This document shows positions 1-9,044 of a stretch of 64,000 nt of DNA, piece after piece; the first letter of the stretch is position 1, and each line of letters begins with the position of its first letter. The translations under genes were made by a program, and so were the position numbers. The notes beneath the pieces are model-generated. The model saw only the letters and a program-made list of their open reading frames with translations. It searched no databases and had not been told where the DNA came from. Origin of the DNA: Planctomycetaceae bacterium (lineage in GTDB: Bacteria; Planctomycetota; Planctomycetia; Planctomycetales; Planctomycetaceae); the NCBI GenBank assembly GCA_017795105.1, contig CP051247.1, positions 4,992,001 to 5,056,000 of the forward strand. Reading direction: 5' to 3'.

Positions 1-21
1 GGCGAAAACTGAAGCACGGTT

Positions 22-915
22 TCATGTCGACTCTCTTCCCGCGTGAGTTATTAACTCCTGCAAACGGTGCAGCAGCTCCGCAGTTCGCTCCGGCTCGTTG
101 ACAGCGAGATTGTTCACGTCGAAGCGGTCGTCCGGCTTGATGAACAGTTGCGGCCAGTCGGTTGAGAATTCGAGTTCCGCGGGGGCTTCGAGCAGGTCGC
201 GGGGAACAACTAGCAGCCGATCGGCTGTCCTGAGGCCGCACGTTTTATTGTCGCTCAGCACGAGTTCGGAGCGATGCGGCTCCGTGAAGACCGAGACTTC
301 CGAAGATCCATCTGCCGGGGGGATTCGCAGCAAGTCAAAGATCGTTGGGATCAGATCGGTGGCTGTCAGCAGCTGTTGATGACGGCGGGCATTCCGGTCA
401 CGTTCGGGGCTGACAATGATCAGCGGAGCCCAGAGCTTTCTGGTCAGGCTCTCAGAGAACGCGGCTGCAAAGCGGGCGTCAAAATCCTGCCATTTCGCAA
501 GATCTCCACCGCGATCAGCCGTGATGATCCACCAGCAGTTCTCCGGAGCCGTGATCGACTCGAGTACGGCTTCCAGCAGCGCGTCCACAGCGTCGACTTC
601 TGGAGCAGGACCGAGGTTAAGTTCAATCTGCGTGAACGAGTGGGGCTGTACCGTACGGTTCTCGATGTCGTCCGCGGTCTCGACGACGATGCGATCACAT
701 GCAAAGCCCGCGGAGTTCAGAACTTCGGTCAGCTGGTCGAGCTGGGGTGTGAGTCGCCCGGGCTGAGCATGATACTCGTACAAGATATCAGCTCGCTTGA
801 GCAACTCGTCGAAGTGGGGCGTCCGGGCATCCTCGTTGCCGTATGCGGTCAACTGAAGTGGGGAGAGGCTGTTGAAGGTCAGCAGGATGAGCGCGGCATC
901 GTCGTCCATATTCAT
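22..915 (-). CDS. Sulfatase-like protein with degenerate active site
   Basis: The 297-residue protein has the outline of the alkaline phosphatase/sulfatase fold. It has an N-terminal strand like the sulfatase opening (ALILLTFNSLSPLQLTAYGN, residues 8-27), a TPHFDEL segment matching the usual TPNLD, a DLIPTIFDLL helix late in the protein and a C-terminal NNLA segment typical of sulfatase tails. The Cys/Ser-x-Pro-Ser-Arg motif that is converted to formylglycine is absent: the corresponding stretch reads EYHAQPGRLTPQ. Metal-binding Asp residues are also not evident. I infer a non-catalytic or divergent member. There is no signal peptide. The start ATG overlaps the stop of the upstream DUF1570 gene in an ATGA arrangement, so the two are probably translationally coupled. 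Confidence 0.7.
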   Translation of the reverse strand: MNMDDDAALILLTFNSLSPLQLTAYGNEDARTPHFDELLKRADILYEYHAQPGRLTPQLDQLTEVLNSAGFACDRIVVETADDIENRTVQPHSFTQIELNLGPAPEVDAVDALLEAVLESITAPENCWWIITADRGGDLAKWQDFDARFAAAFSESLTRKLWAPLIIVSPERDRNARRHQQLLTATDLIPTIFDLLRIPPADGSSEVSVFTEPHRSELVLSDNKTCGLRTADRLLVVPRDLLEAPAELEFSTDWPQLFIKPDDRFDVNNLAVNEPERTAELLHRLQELITHAGREST

Positions 916-2471
916 CCTTCTCTCGGATCCGGTCCCTGGCCACGAAGCCAGCGCTGAGCTTCAGGGCTGTCTGGCAGAGCGAACTGGATATGGACCTGAA
1001 AGGAGTTGGAAGGCTGCGGCACCGTTCCCGGAATCTGCTCCTGAGCATACTGTTTCTTCAGGGGAGCAACGCGACTGGAGTCGACCGAGGGGAGGATCCA
1101 CTGAGCGTAGGTGTTGCCGTCCGTCACGATGCTGACGGCAAATGTCAGGCTCCGCAACGGATTCATATTGCGAATTCGCCCCTGAACTTCGAGCAGGCCG
1201 CCCCGGTCCTGCCGGTTTAGCGCAGTCAACTCGATTTCGGCCAGTCCCCTTTGGGCATTCAGATACCCCGGCTTCTGCGGAGGCTCGCGAACATCCCGTT
1301 GTCGTCGCATGGCGGTCCGGAGAGCGAGATTGAAGTCCTGTCGGAGTTGCTGAAAATCTTCGCCGAAGTGTTCGATGAATTCCTGAGTACGCGTCTGATC
1401 GTCTTCTTTGGCAAGCGGTTCCTTCTCGCCCAGCATCTTCACGTATCGGCTGTATTCGTCAGGGCGTTCCGTGACCAGCAGCCAATGCAGGCACCACGCG
1501 AGACAGTAGGCATCGCCCGCCATCACGTCTCCCTGGAAGGCCAGATCTTTGGAGACAAGATCTTCCCAGCTGACCTGCTCGACCGACGACACCTGAGCAG
1601 CGTAGCGGGAATGGACCTTCGCGGGGCCCGACCGAATACGGTCTTTGTTCGCTTCAAACCCGGTGGCAATTCCTTCATTGAACCAGCTGGGGATTGGTGC
1701 GAGACGCTGCAGAATCCCGCGATTGTAGACCTGCTGATGAATGGCCTCGTGGAGCGGGACTTCGAATGTTGCACATTCGGCCATGCGAATGGCCAGGTAA
1801 TTGGTCATGCCATCGTAAAAGCCCGAGATCCTGTTGACCGAAAGCCCCTGACCTTTGGTCACGCTGGCCGCGTAGTCATTGAAGTCGCTGTCGGATTCAA
1901 AAATGAGCAACACGAGCGGCGTGTCCGGATCTTTCGTGTCGAGCCGCATGTCCCGCGCGAACGACGAGAAAACGTTGTTGACGTTGTTCATGAATTGAGC
2001 CGCCTTCCGCATGAACCCGCTGGCGGGACCTTCCGCGGAACGGTCGAGTGGAGCCATGAGGACCATGCCGATCACGAAGTCATCATCGACATGACTGCGA
2101 AACAACTCCGGCGTGAATCGTTCGGTCAACTGGTCGACCATTTCGTTGGTCGTGAAGGGGGTCCAGTCGACTGTGTTGTCTCGCTCAATCAGGGCTCCCT
2201 GGGCGATGACTTTCATGCTTCCATCGCGACGCTCAATCGCGTAGGCTCCCTGTCCACTGCCGTGGAGACGTCCGACAAGTTCGGTCTTCTCTCCGGTTTC
2301 GTCGACGAAGACGAAACGATCGGCAAGCAGTGCGGTGGGGGAGAACAGCAGGCAGCCTGCGATCACAGAACCGAGTACGGCGATGAACCGCGAGCGCGAA
2401 CTAAGCGAGCGGAGTGCCGGAATGGGGTGAAGCATGGGACGAGCTCGTGTCTTGCGTCGGGAAACTGTCAT
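912..2471 (-). CDS. DUF1570 family putative secreted metallopeptidase
   Basis: This 519-residue protein has an N-terminal hydrophobic segment (about residues 29-50) that looks like a signal peptide or anchor after a basic leader. The core contains HEAIH at residues 241-245 and, about 20 residues later, WFNEGIA with Glu266. This is the HExxH plus distant Glu layout of gluzincin zinc peptidases and of planctomycete DUF1570 proteins. The C-terminal ~120 residues look like a small beta domain (repeated ITALNRQ/ALNGRIRN-type strands) with no catalytic motif. It is the first gene of a two-gene unit with the overlapping sulfatase-like gene. A shorter start at Met13 would give a more typical signal peptide; no clear ribosome site decides between them. 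The substrate is unknown. Confidence 0.8.
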   Translation of the reverse strand: MTVSRRKTRARPMLHPIPALRSLSSRSRFIAVLGSVIAGCLLFSPTALLADRFVFVDETGEKTELVGRLHGSGQGAYAIERRDGSMKVIAQGALIERDNTVDWTPFTTNEMVDQLTERFTPELFRSHVDDDFVIGMVLMAPLDRSAEGPASGFMRKAAQFMNNVNNVFSSFARDMRLDTKDPDTPLVLLIFESDSDFNDYAASVTKGQGLSVNRISGFYDGMTNYLAIRMAECATFEVPLHEAIHQQVYNRGILQRLAPIPSWFNEGIATGFEANKDRIRSGPAKVHSRYAAQVSSVEQVSWEDLVSKDLAFQGDVMAGDAYCLAWCLHWLLVTERPDEYSRYVKMLGEKEPLAKEDDQTRTQEFIEHFGEDFQQLRQDFNLALRTAMRRQRDVREPPQKPGYLNAQRGLAEIELTALNRQDRGGLLEVQGRIRNMNPLRSLTFAVSIVTDGNTYAQWILPSVDSSRVAPLKKQYAQEQIPGTVPQPSNSFQVHIQFALPDSPEAQRWLRGQGPDPREG

Positions 2472-2548
2472 CTCAGACAGTGACTGTTTAAGATGCTCGA
2501 CATGCGAACTGATCGCAGCCGGCGACCCTGAAAAGGATGAGCGATTCT

Positions 2549-3790
2549 ATGGCCGAATTCAACGGTAAGTCCTCTGCAAAAGCTCTCTCGCACGCGAAGT
2601 CCAGTGCGATGGGCTGCGGCTGCTTCCTCTTTTTCTTCTTCGGCATCTTCTTCATCGTCGGTGTGTTCGGCTGCATGATCACGATGTCGGATCTGCTCTT
2701 TCCTTATGTCGAGGTGCTCGGCTGGTCCGAAACACCCTGTACGATCACCGAATCTCAGGTCGATGGTGTTGGAGATCTCGTGCTGGAGTACCAGTACACG
2801 TACAAGGGGATCGAGTTCGCCAGCACGGAATACACTTACGACGCGGGAGTCACTGATGCACTCGACCCGGAAGAATTCGTGGCCGAGCACCCGGTTGGTA
2901 CGGAAACCGTCTGTTATGTCGATCCGGACAATCCCATCGAGGCCGTGCTCAACCGAGAGTTCCGGTCCGAGATTCTGTTTGCGTTCATCCCATTGCCGTT
3001 TGTGATCGTCGGGCTCGTTGGCATGATCGTGGGGCCGATTCTTTCCCGAAGAATGTCTCGCAAAATGGATCAGCTCGATGAGAAGTTCGATCTGCCTGCG
3101 ACGGCCGCGAAGTTTTCCGCCGTGCTTTCCAAAGGTGATCAGGTCGAATGGCGCGACAACGAAGTACCAGGCGGCCCTCAGGAGTTGAAGTCGACGCAGA
3201 ATCCGAAGGTGGCGTTCTTTGTCTGTCTGGTATTTTCGATCTTCTGGTGTGCCGTGGTTTCCTTCCTGGTCACCGAGGTCATCGACGGCTGGAGGAACGG
3301 CGATGCTCCGATCTTCCTGACCTTTTTCGCCATGCCGTTTGTCGCGGTGGGACTCGGGGGCATTTGCTTTTCGGTCTATCTATTCCTGAAGATGTTCAAT
3401 CCCGTGCCGAAGCTCGTTGTCAGCGAACGCAAGGTTCCGCTGGGAGATACGATCCGCATCAAATGGGTGATCGATGGTAAGGTCTCGTCGATTCGCAAGC
3501 TGACCGTGCGGCTCGTCGGAAAAGAGTGGGTTCAGTACCGGCAGGGGACGAACACGTACACCGACACCGACGACTTCTACAGAAACGAGATCGCCGTACT
3601 GGAAGATCCTTACGCGATGGAAGTCGGCGAAGCCGAGGTCACGATTCCCGCCGGAACCATTCATACCATGCGGGCTCCCAACAACCAGATCCGCTGGGAG
3701 TTGCAGATCAAAGGAGACATCGGATGGTGGCCCGACATCGACGAGAGTTTCTCTATTACGGTGCTGCCCCAGGCGGTGCGCACAACGTGA
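2549..3790 (+). CDS. DUF3592 domain membrane protein
   Basis: A ~413-residue integral membrane protein. Hydrophobic segments lie at about residues 25-50, 130-150, 215-245 and 258-280. After the first segment comes a DUF3592-type extracytoplasmic module (the TPCTITES...YQYTYKGIEF pattern, then VGTETVCYVDPDNP), a recognisable DUF3592 signature. The C-terminal third is soluble and beta-rich. The start at 2549 has an AGGATGAG-like ribosome site at a usable distance. An in-frame ATG 12 bases earlier abuts its only purine-rich stretch, so it is less likely. It is divergent from the DUF1570 gene, with promoters presumably in the 70-bp gap. Molecular function is unknown. Confidence 0.75.
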   Translation: MAEFNGKSSAKALSHAKSSAMGCGCFLFFFFGIFFIVGVFGCMITMSDLLFPYVEVLGWSETPCTITESQVDGVGDLVLEYQYTYKGIEFASTEYTYDAGVTDALDPEEFVAEHPVGTETVCYVDPDNPIEAVLNREFRSEILFAFIPLPFVIVGLVGMIVGPILSRRMSRKMDQLDEKFDLPATAAKFSAVLSKGDQVEWRDNEVPGGPQELKSTQNPKVAFFVCLVFSIFWCAVVSFLVTEVIDGWRNGDAPIFLTFFAMPFVAVGLGGICFSVYLFLKMFNPVPKLVVSERKVPLGDTIRIKWVIDGKVSSIRKLTVRLVGKEWVQYRQGTNTYTDTDDFYRNEIAVLEDPYAMEVGEAEVTIPAGTIHTMRAPNNQIRWELQIKGDIGWWPDIDESFSITVLPQAVRTT

Positions 3791-4042
3791 ATGAATTCCG
3801 GTCACATATCTGTCGGTTTATGTGTGCGGCCGCTGCTCCAGACTGCCTATTTTTTAGAACCGTCATATTGAATTTTACCATACCCATGTTACCCTGTTTT
3901 TCTGGCCTGCCAGTGCTGAAGAATGCATTGCAGCGTCTTTAGAGACCTTGTCAGTCGGCCAGATGTTGGTCGGCGCGGCACTGGTTTGTCCTGCCAGGAT
4001 GGCTTGAGGTTAGTAACAACACATCAGATGAGGGGGCGGTTC

Positions 4043-4939
4043 ATGGTCAAGTCAGGAGTGAGTCTTGCCTGGTTGAAGGGCTTGGCAGCAGTGATCTGCT
4101 GTGCGGCTCTGGTCTGCGATACGGCAGAAGCCCGTCGCTGGGGTTCGTCGGGCAGTAGTGGAAGCAGCGGCAGCAGCGGCAGCTGGGGTAGCAGTGGCAG
4201 CTCCGGAGGAAGCAGTGGAAGTCACGGCAGCAGCGGTAGCCGTGGCCGTCGCTGGGCCTCTTCGGGATCGTCTGGATCCTCGGGATCTTACGGTTCCTAT
4301 GGTGGAGGCTACTACGGTTCGAGCGGATCGAGCGGGTCTTCGGGCGGCTATGTGACGAGCTACTACGGCTCCAGCGGTTCGAGTGGCTCCAGCGGATCGT
4401 CCGGTGGTTGGTACGCTTCGGGTGGAACGAGTTATGGTTCTTCCGGCGGATCGTCGGGAGGATACCATCATGGCGACGTGATCTATGATCATGGTCATGA
4501 TCCGATCCACCAGCCGGGACACATCGTTCCAGGCGACATGATTCCTGAAGGCGATGTCCAGCCGATGCCGGAAGGCGAACTGCGCGGTCCTGCCGACGAT
4601 GACTCGGCTCAGATTCTCGCTCCGGGCTTCCCGACGAGCGCCGTCGACGAAACCGTTCGCATTCGCATGTCGGTTCCGGAACAGGCGGACGTTTATCTGA
4701 ACGGTCAGAAGATGACTTCAGTCGGATCGGTCCGAAATTTCGTTTCGCCGAAACTTTCGACCGCTGGTCCCTACGTCTATCAAATTCGAATTGAATTAAC
4801 AGAAGATGGTCAGGAACTTGTGACCGAGCATCAACAAAAGGTAACCACTGGCCGACAGTATGAACTAACCTTCGCTCAGCAGGACGGTGCTCTCGTACTC
4901 GTTCCCGCTGATCAGGACGCCAAACTGGCCAGCCGTTAA
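4043..4939 (+). CDS. Ser/Gly-rich secreted protein with TIGR03000 domain
   Basis: A 298-residue exported protein. An N-terminal signal peptide (MVKSGVSLAWLKGLAAVICC..., cleavage likely after AEA) is followed by ~120 residues of SSG/SGSS-type low complexity with scattered Arg, Trp and Tyr. A His/Asp-rich stretch (HHGDVIYDHGHDPIH) comes next, then a C-terminal beta domain (about residues 205-285) matching the planctomycete TIGR03000 module: VRIRMSVPEQADVYLNGQKM, then VGSVRNFVSP and YVYQIRIEL. The repeat uses mixed Ser and Gly codons, so the protein composition rather than a DNA microsatellite seems to be maintained. The open frame extends 120 bases upstream, but this ATG follows a GAGGGGG ribosome site and starts the signal peptide. 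A strong terminator follows. Likely a cell-surface component. Confidence 0.85.
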   Translation: MVKSGVSLAWLKGLAAVICCAALVCDTAEARRWGSSGSSGSSGSSGSWGSSGSSGGSSGSHGSSGSRGRRWASSGSSGSSGSYGSYGGGYYGSSGSSGSSGGYVTSYYGSSGSSGSSGSSGGWYASGGTSYGSSGGSSGGYHHGDVIYDHGHDPIHQPGHIVPGDMIPEGDVQPMPEGELRGPADDDSAQILAPGFPTSAVDETVRIRMSVPEQADVYLNGQKMTSVGSVRNFVSPKLSTAGPYVYQIRIELTEDGQELVTEHQQKVTTGRQYELTFAQQDGALVLVPADQDAKLASR

Positions 4940-4994
4940 GGTTTGACCGGTCGCGCGTCCGCCACGAGCAGGACGCTCGTTACGACAAAAGACC

Positions 4995-5029
4995 ACGGAG
5001 AGGAGGTCCGTACCTTCTCTCCGTTTTTT
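4995..5029 (+). terminator. Rho-independent terminator
   Basis: A 13-bp stem (ACGGAGAGGAGGT paired with ACCTTCTCTCCGT, one G-U pair) with a four-base CCGT loop is followed directly by a run of T. It ends the transcript of the Ser/Gly-rich TIGR03000 gene, 56 bases after its stop. Confidence 0.9.
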
Positions 5030-5095
5030 CAATTTTGCAGATGAACTCTCATTCGGGGGTTCAAAGAACGAGACGTTTCAGCACGGGGTCGGACA

Positions 5096-5725
5096 ATGAC
5101 TTCTGACATGACAGCAACACCGCCGGTGGCACCAGTGGACGAGGCACGTCCTCGACGACGCGGCTGGTCGCTGGCCGGATTCGTTCTGCTCAATCTCTGG
5201 ATCGTCTTTCATTTGCTGGCGGTTGTTTCCGCGCCGCTGTCGGTTTCTCCCTCGTCGAACGTCGAGCGGGGACTCTGGATGGCAATGTCACCCTACGTAC
5301 AGATTCTCTATCAAAATAACGGCTTTCATTTCTTCGCTCCCAATCCGGAAGGTTCGAACTCCGTTCGATATGTCCTCGAATTCGAGGATGGCCGCACGCT
5401 CGAAGGGAAGTTCCCGAATCGCGATATCTGGCCCCGACTCCTGTATCACCGTTACTTCATGCTCTCGGAAACACTGGGAGCCCTGGGAGGCGAGGCACGG
5501 GAGCGGATGGTACGAGATTTTGCCCGGCAACTCTGCCGCGATTATGGAGCCGAACGAGCCACGCTGTTCCTGGAATGGCACGAGCTGGCTCGTCGGGAGC
5601 GGATTCTGGCAGGGGGATCCCTGTATGACGATGACCTGTACCAGGTGACACCACTGGGAACATTCACATGGGACGAACTGTCCAAATCATCCAACGCGAA
5701 TGTCGCGACTACCTCGGCCGAGTAG
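5096..5725 (+). CDS. Hypothetical membrane-anchored protein paired with HTTM gene
   Basis: A 209-residue protein with a short basic leader (ARPRRRG), one hydrophobic helix at about residues 24-50 and then a soluble domain of ~150 residues. The phrases NGFHFFAPNP and VLEFEDGRTLEGKFPNRDIWPRLLYHRYFML are seen. No catalytic motif is recognised. Its 3' end overlaps the HTTM gene by 58 bases, which implies coupled translation and a shared role. I infer a partner subunit of the HTTM membrane protein. Confidence 0.75.
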   Translation: MTSDMTATPPVAPVDEARPRRRGWSLAGFVLLNLWIVFHLLAVVSAPLSVSPSSNVERGLWMAMSPYVQILYQNNGFHFFAPNPEGSNSVRYVLEFEDGRTLEGKFPNRDIWPRLLYHRYFMLSETLGALGGEARERMVRDFARQLCRDYGAERATLFLEWHELARRERILAGGSLYDDDLYQVTPLGTFTWDELSKSSNANVATTSAE

Positions 5726-7146
5726 TCGATAACTGGAACGACTTCTGGTTCACGCCCCGCGATCCCTTCGCCATGTCGGTGATGCGGATTCTGGTCGGCT
5801 GGATGGTGTTCTACACCGTTCTGGTCTGGGGCATGCGGCTCGATTCGTTCTTCAATGTCGACGGCTTCAACTCGATGGAGATGCTCGAGAAGCATCTGTT
5901 GGTCGAGGAAGGTCCGTTTGCACTCTCGTTCTGGTACTGGGTGCCGGATTCGATGGTCTACCCGGTCCATTATCTGTGTCTGGCCGTCACGTTCTGCTTC
6001 ATGGTCGGTCTGTTCACGCGATGGACCTCGATTCTCTCGTTGATCATCGTGATCTCGTATGCCTACCGGGCCCGTTACGCGAATTACGGACTCGACCAGA
6101 TCAATGCGATCCTAACGCTTTATCTCTGCATCGCCCCGTGTGGTGCGTACCTGTCGGTCGACCGACTGCTTCGTCGCCGGCGGCGACAGAAAAGCAATCC
6201 GGGCGTCGACGTTGCTCCGGAACCGGTCTATCCAACGCTGGCGACGAACATCGCCACGCGAATGACGCAGGTCCACTTTTGTGTCATCTATTTGGCAGCC
6301 GGACTGGGCAAACTGTTCGGTGAGACCTGGTGGGACGGCACCGCCATGTGGCGGGGGCTGGCGAACGCCGAGTATCAGACACTCGACATGACCTGGCTGG
6401 CCTACTTCCCGTGGTTCACCGAGTTGATGACCCATATGACGATTGCCTGGGAGGTTTCGTTTGCCTTCCTGATCTGGCGCCCGCTGATGCGACCGTGGAT
6501 GCTGCTCGTCGGAGCCAGTATGCACTTCGGCATCGGTTTGATGCTCGGCATGTGGACGTTCGGTTTCTGCATGATGTTCGGCTATCTCGCGTTTCTCGAT
6601 CCGCTCAAGCTGCGTGCCGTGCTTCAATATGTCTTCCGCACATCGTTCGGCCCGGATGATGTGGTCGTTGTTCCGCCCGCAACGACCCGTCCTGTTCCAG
6701 CCGGAGCGGGCACGCTCGAACACGTTGTTCTGCTCGATCACTCTGAAGAGTCGGCTGGAAAAACGGCCGCCGAGCTGGAACGACTTGGAGCAGGGGCTCG
6801 TGTCGTCAGTGGCCTGGATGAACTGATGGGGGCCTTGGAAGACGAGCCCGATTCGGCCGTGATTGCGAACCTGCAGAAAGTTTCGGCGGAAGATGTCGAG
6901 CGTTACTTCTGTTCGCTGCAGCCGCTCGCTCTCCAGAATCGAGCCTGCGTGACGCTGATGCGTCATCGGCAAACCGGCTGGCTCGACTCCGTGTCGATGC
7001 CGGATCATCATCGGATTCTGATTTTGCCCTGCGACCGCAAAGACGTCATCAACGAGCTCTCCAAGGCAGCCGCCTATCTGAGTTCGCAGGAATCACGAAG
7101 TCGAGCCGATCGTGCGCCGGCTGTGGGCATGGCGAGTCTTTACTAA
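5668..7146 (+). CDS. HTTM-domain (gamma-carboxylase-like) membrane protein
   Basis: This 492-residue protein has a ~330-residue membrane domain followed by a ~150-residue soluble tail. The membrane part has several hydrophobic helices (for example MSVMRILVGWMVFYTVLVWG near residue 35). It also has the phrases YLAAGLGKLFGETWWDGTA and WEVSFAFLIWRPLMRPWMLL typical of the HTTM domain, the bacterial relative of vitamin K-dependent gamma-glutamyl carboxylase. Whether it carboxylates anything cannot be seen. The tail (from about residue 345) resembles a receiver-like alpha/beta fold (VVLLDHSEESAG, SAVIANLQK, ILILPCDRKDVINEL) without a convincing phospho-acceptor site. It overlaps the upstream small membrane gene, and the start may lie slightly downstream. 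Confidence 0.85.
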   Translation: MGRTVQIIQRECRDYLGRVVDNWNDFWFTPRDPFAMSVMRILVGWMVFYTVLVWGMRLDSFFNVDGFNSMEMLEKHLLVEEGPFALSFWYWVPDSMVYPVHYLCLAVTFCFMVGLFTRWTSILSLIIVISYAYRARYANYGLDQINAILTLYLCIAPCGAYLSVDRLLRRRRRQKSNPGVDVAPEPVYPTLATNIATRMTQVHFCVIYLAAGLGKLFGETWWDGTAMWRGLANAEYQTLDMTWLAYFPWFTELMTHMTIAWEVSFAFLIWRPLMRPWMLLVGASMHFGIGLMLGMWTFGFCMMFGYLAFLDPLKLRAVLQYVFRTSFGPDDVVVVPPATTRPVPAGAGTLEHVVLLDHSEESAGKTAAELERLGAGARVVSGLDELMGALEDEPDSAVIANLQKVSAEDVERYFCSLQPLALQNRACVTLMRHRQTGWLDSVSMPDHHRILILPCDRKDVINELSKAAAYLSSQESRSRADRAPAVGMASLY

Positions 7147-7223
7147 CAGCTGACTGAAACGATCGGAACGTGTGCCCGCATCCGGGCGTCTGATGATCGA
7201 CCATTACACCAGAGGTAGTTCGC

Positions 7224-8423
7224 ATGCGATGCTGTATGCTTTCCCTGATCTTTGCCGTGGCTGTCGGCAGCCTGGCTGGCTGCTATGACGTCGACAATCC
7301 CATGGTCGGCCGACACAAGGCTCTTCTGGCCGAGCAGCAGCAGGACTATGAACGCGCGATCGCCTATCGCGAAGAGGTCCTCGAGAAATATCCGGACTAC
7401 CCGTTCCGCTGGGAAGTGACCTACGAGCAGGGGATGGCTTACCTGGAGATGGGCCAGCCGGAAAAGGCACTGGAATACTTCGATCGCACGATCGAGATCG
7501 ATCCGCTCTACAACTTCGCCTACATCCGTCGGGCACAGTGTTACGAACGGATGGGCGTGACCGACAAAGCAATTGCCGACGGCAATCGTGCCCTCGAGAT
7601 CAGCGACATCAGCAATGAGTTCGGTGAACTGTTCCTGACGCGAGGCAGTGCGTACGCACAGCGCGGCGAAATGATCCGTGCCTCGCACGACTGGAACCTC
7701 GCTCTCGAAATCATGCCGAATTCGACCGAAGCTCTGTATCAACTGGCGAGTTACTATCTGGGGGAAAACCGGGCCGGCGATGCCCTGCCGTTGATCGATC
7801 GCTATCTGGAGATCCGGAATCAAGATGCCGAAGTCAGTCTGATGCGAGCGATCGCACTGGCGGATCTGAATCGACCGGAAGAAGCCGCTGCCGCGCTGGT
7901 GCGGGCTCGCGAACTCGATCCGGAAGGAGAGATGCAGTTCCCTGAGACAATCGAACAACTGATGGCCGAAGTCAATGAGCCGGGCCCGGGTGAACTCCCA
8001 GGCGAGTCGAATGTGGAAATGACCGATGCGGGCACCGATCAGGCCCTGCAGGAAAACGCCTGTGAAATCAGCCGGGAATATCTGACCGAATCGGGCTATC
8101 AGTGTGCCGATCAGCAGCCGGGAGACTTTGATTTCATTCGCTGTGAGAAAGAGGGCGAATCGTATTTCATCCGTGTGAAAGCGGTCGTCAAAGCGGACGC
8201 CGGTTCTTTCTCTCTGACCCAGAGCGAACTGGACGAGATGATGCAGCAGGATCCGCCGGCCGGGCTGATTGTCGTGACCGGTCTGGTTTCGAGCCAAGAT
8301 CCGAGTTTTCCCGTTAGCCCGGGCGGACGCGTTTCGGCGTTCACGAAGAGCTGGCGACCTGATCCTGCTCGACTGCAGCCCGTCGCTTATCAGTATCCGC
8401 TGCCGCAGCCGGAGAGCGAATAA
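7224..8423 (+). CDS. TPR-repeat lipoprotein with nuclease-like C-terminal domain
   Basis: A 399-residue protein. The N-terminus (MRCCMLSLIFAVAVGSLAGC) is a lipoprotein signal with lipobox LAGC. Residues ~35-260 form tetratricopeptide repeats, with the repeating pattern of paired helices (GMAYLEMGQPEKALEYFDRT, then YIRRAQCYERMGVTDKAIAD and further copies). The last ~130 residues form a separate domain: a Cys-containing helix (CEISREYLTESGYQC), then DFDFIRCEKEGESYFIRVKA and SFSLTQSELDEM. The acidic-x-x...[I/V]-x-V-K arrangement recalls the DUF3883/NO VEIN and restriction-endonuclease-like fold; this resemblance is weak inference. The ribosome site AGAGGTAG is well placed. Probably anchored in the outer or cytoplasmic membrane as a scaffold. 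Confidence 0.8.
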   Translation: MRCCMLSLIFAVAVGSLAGCYDVDNPMVGRHKALLAEQQQDYERAIAYREEVLEKYPDYPFRWEVTYEQGMAYLEMGQPEKALEYFDRTIEIDPLYNFAYIRRAQCYERMGVTDKAIADGNRALEISDISNEFGELFLTRGSAYAQRGEMIRASHDWNLALEIMPNSTEALYQLASYYLGENRAGDALPLIDRYLEIRNQDAEVSLMRAIALADLNRPEEAAAALVRARELDPEGEMQFPETIEQLMAEVNEPGPGELPGESNVEMTDAGTDQALQENACEISREYLTESGYQCADQQPGDFDFIRCEKEGESYFIRVKAVVKADAGSFSLTQSELDEMMQQDPPAGLIVVTGLVSSQDPSFPVSPGGRVSAFTKSWRPDPARLQPVAYQYPLPQPESE

Positions 8424-8458
8424 AAAACCGTTCGCAATGATTGAACACTGCGAACGGT
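8422..8458 (-). terminator. Rho-independent terminator of rimI
   Basis: ACCGTTCGCA and TGCGAACGGT form a perfect 10-bp stem around a 12-base loop. Read on the minus strand, the stem is followed by TTTTTT. It lies 26 bases past the rimI stop and also sits just after the TPR gene, so it separates the convergent pair. Confidence 0.85.
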
Positions 8459-8483
8459 GGCTGTTCTCGATCCGCGAGACAAA

Positions 8484-9044
<561 letters not shown>

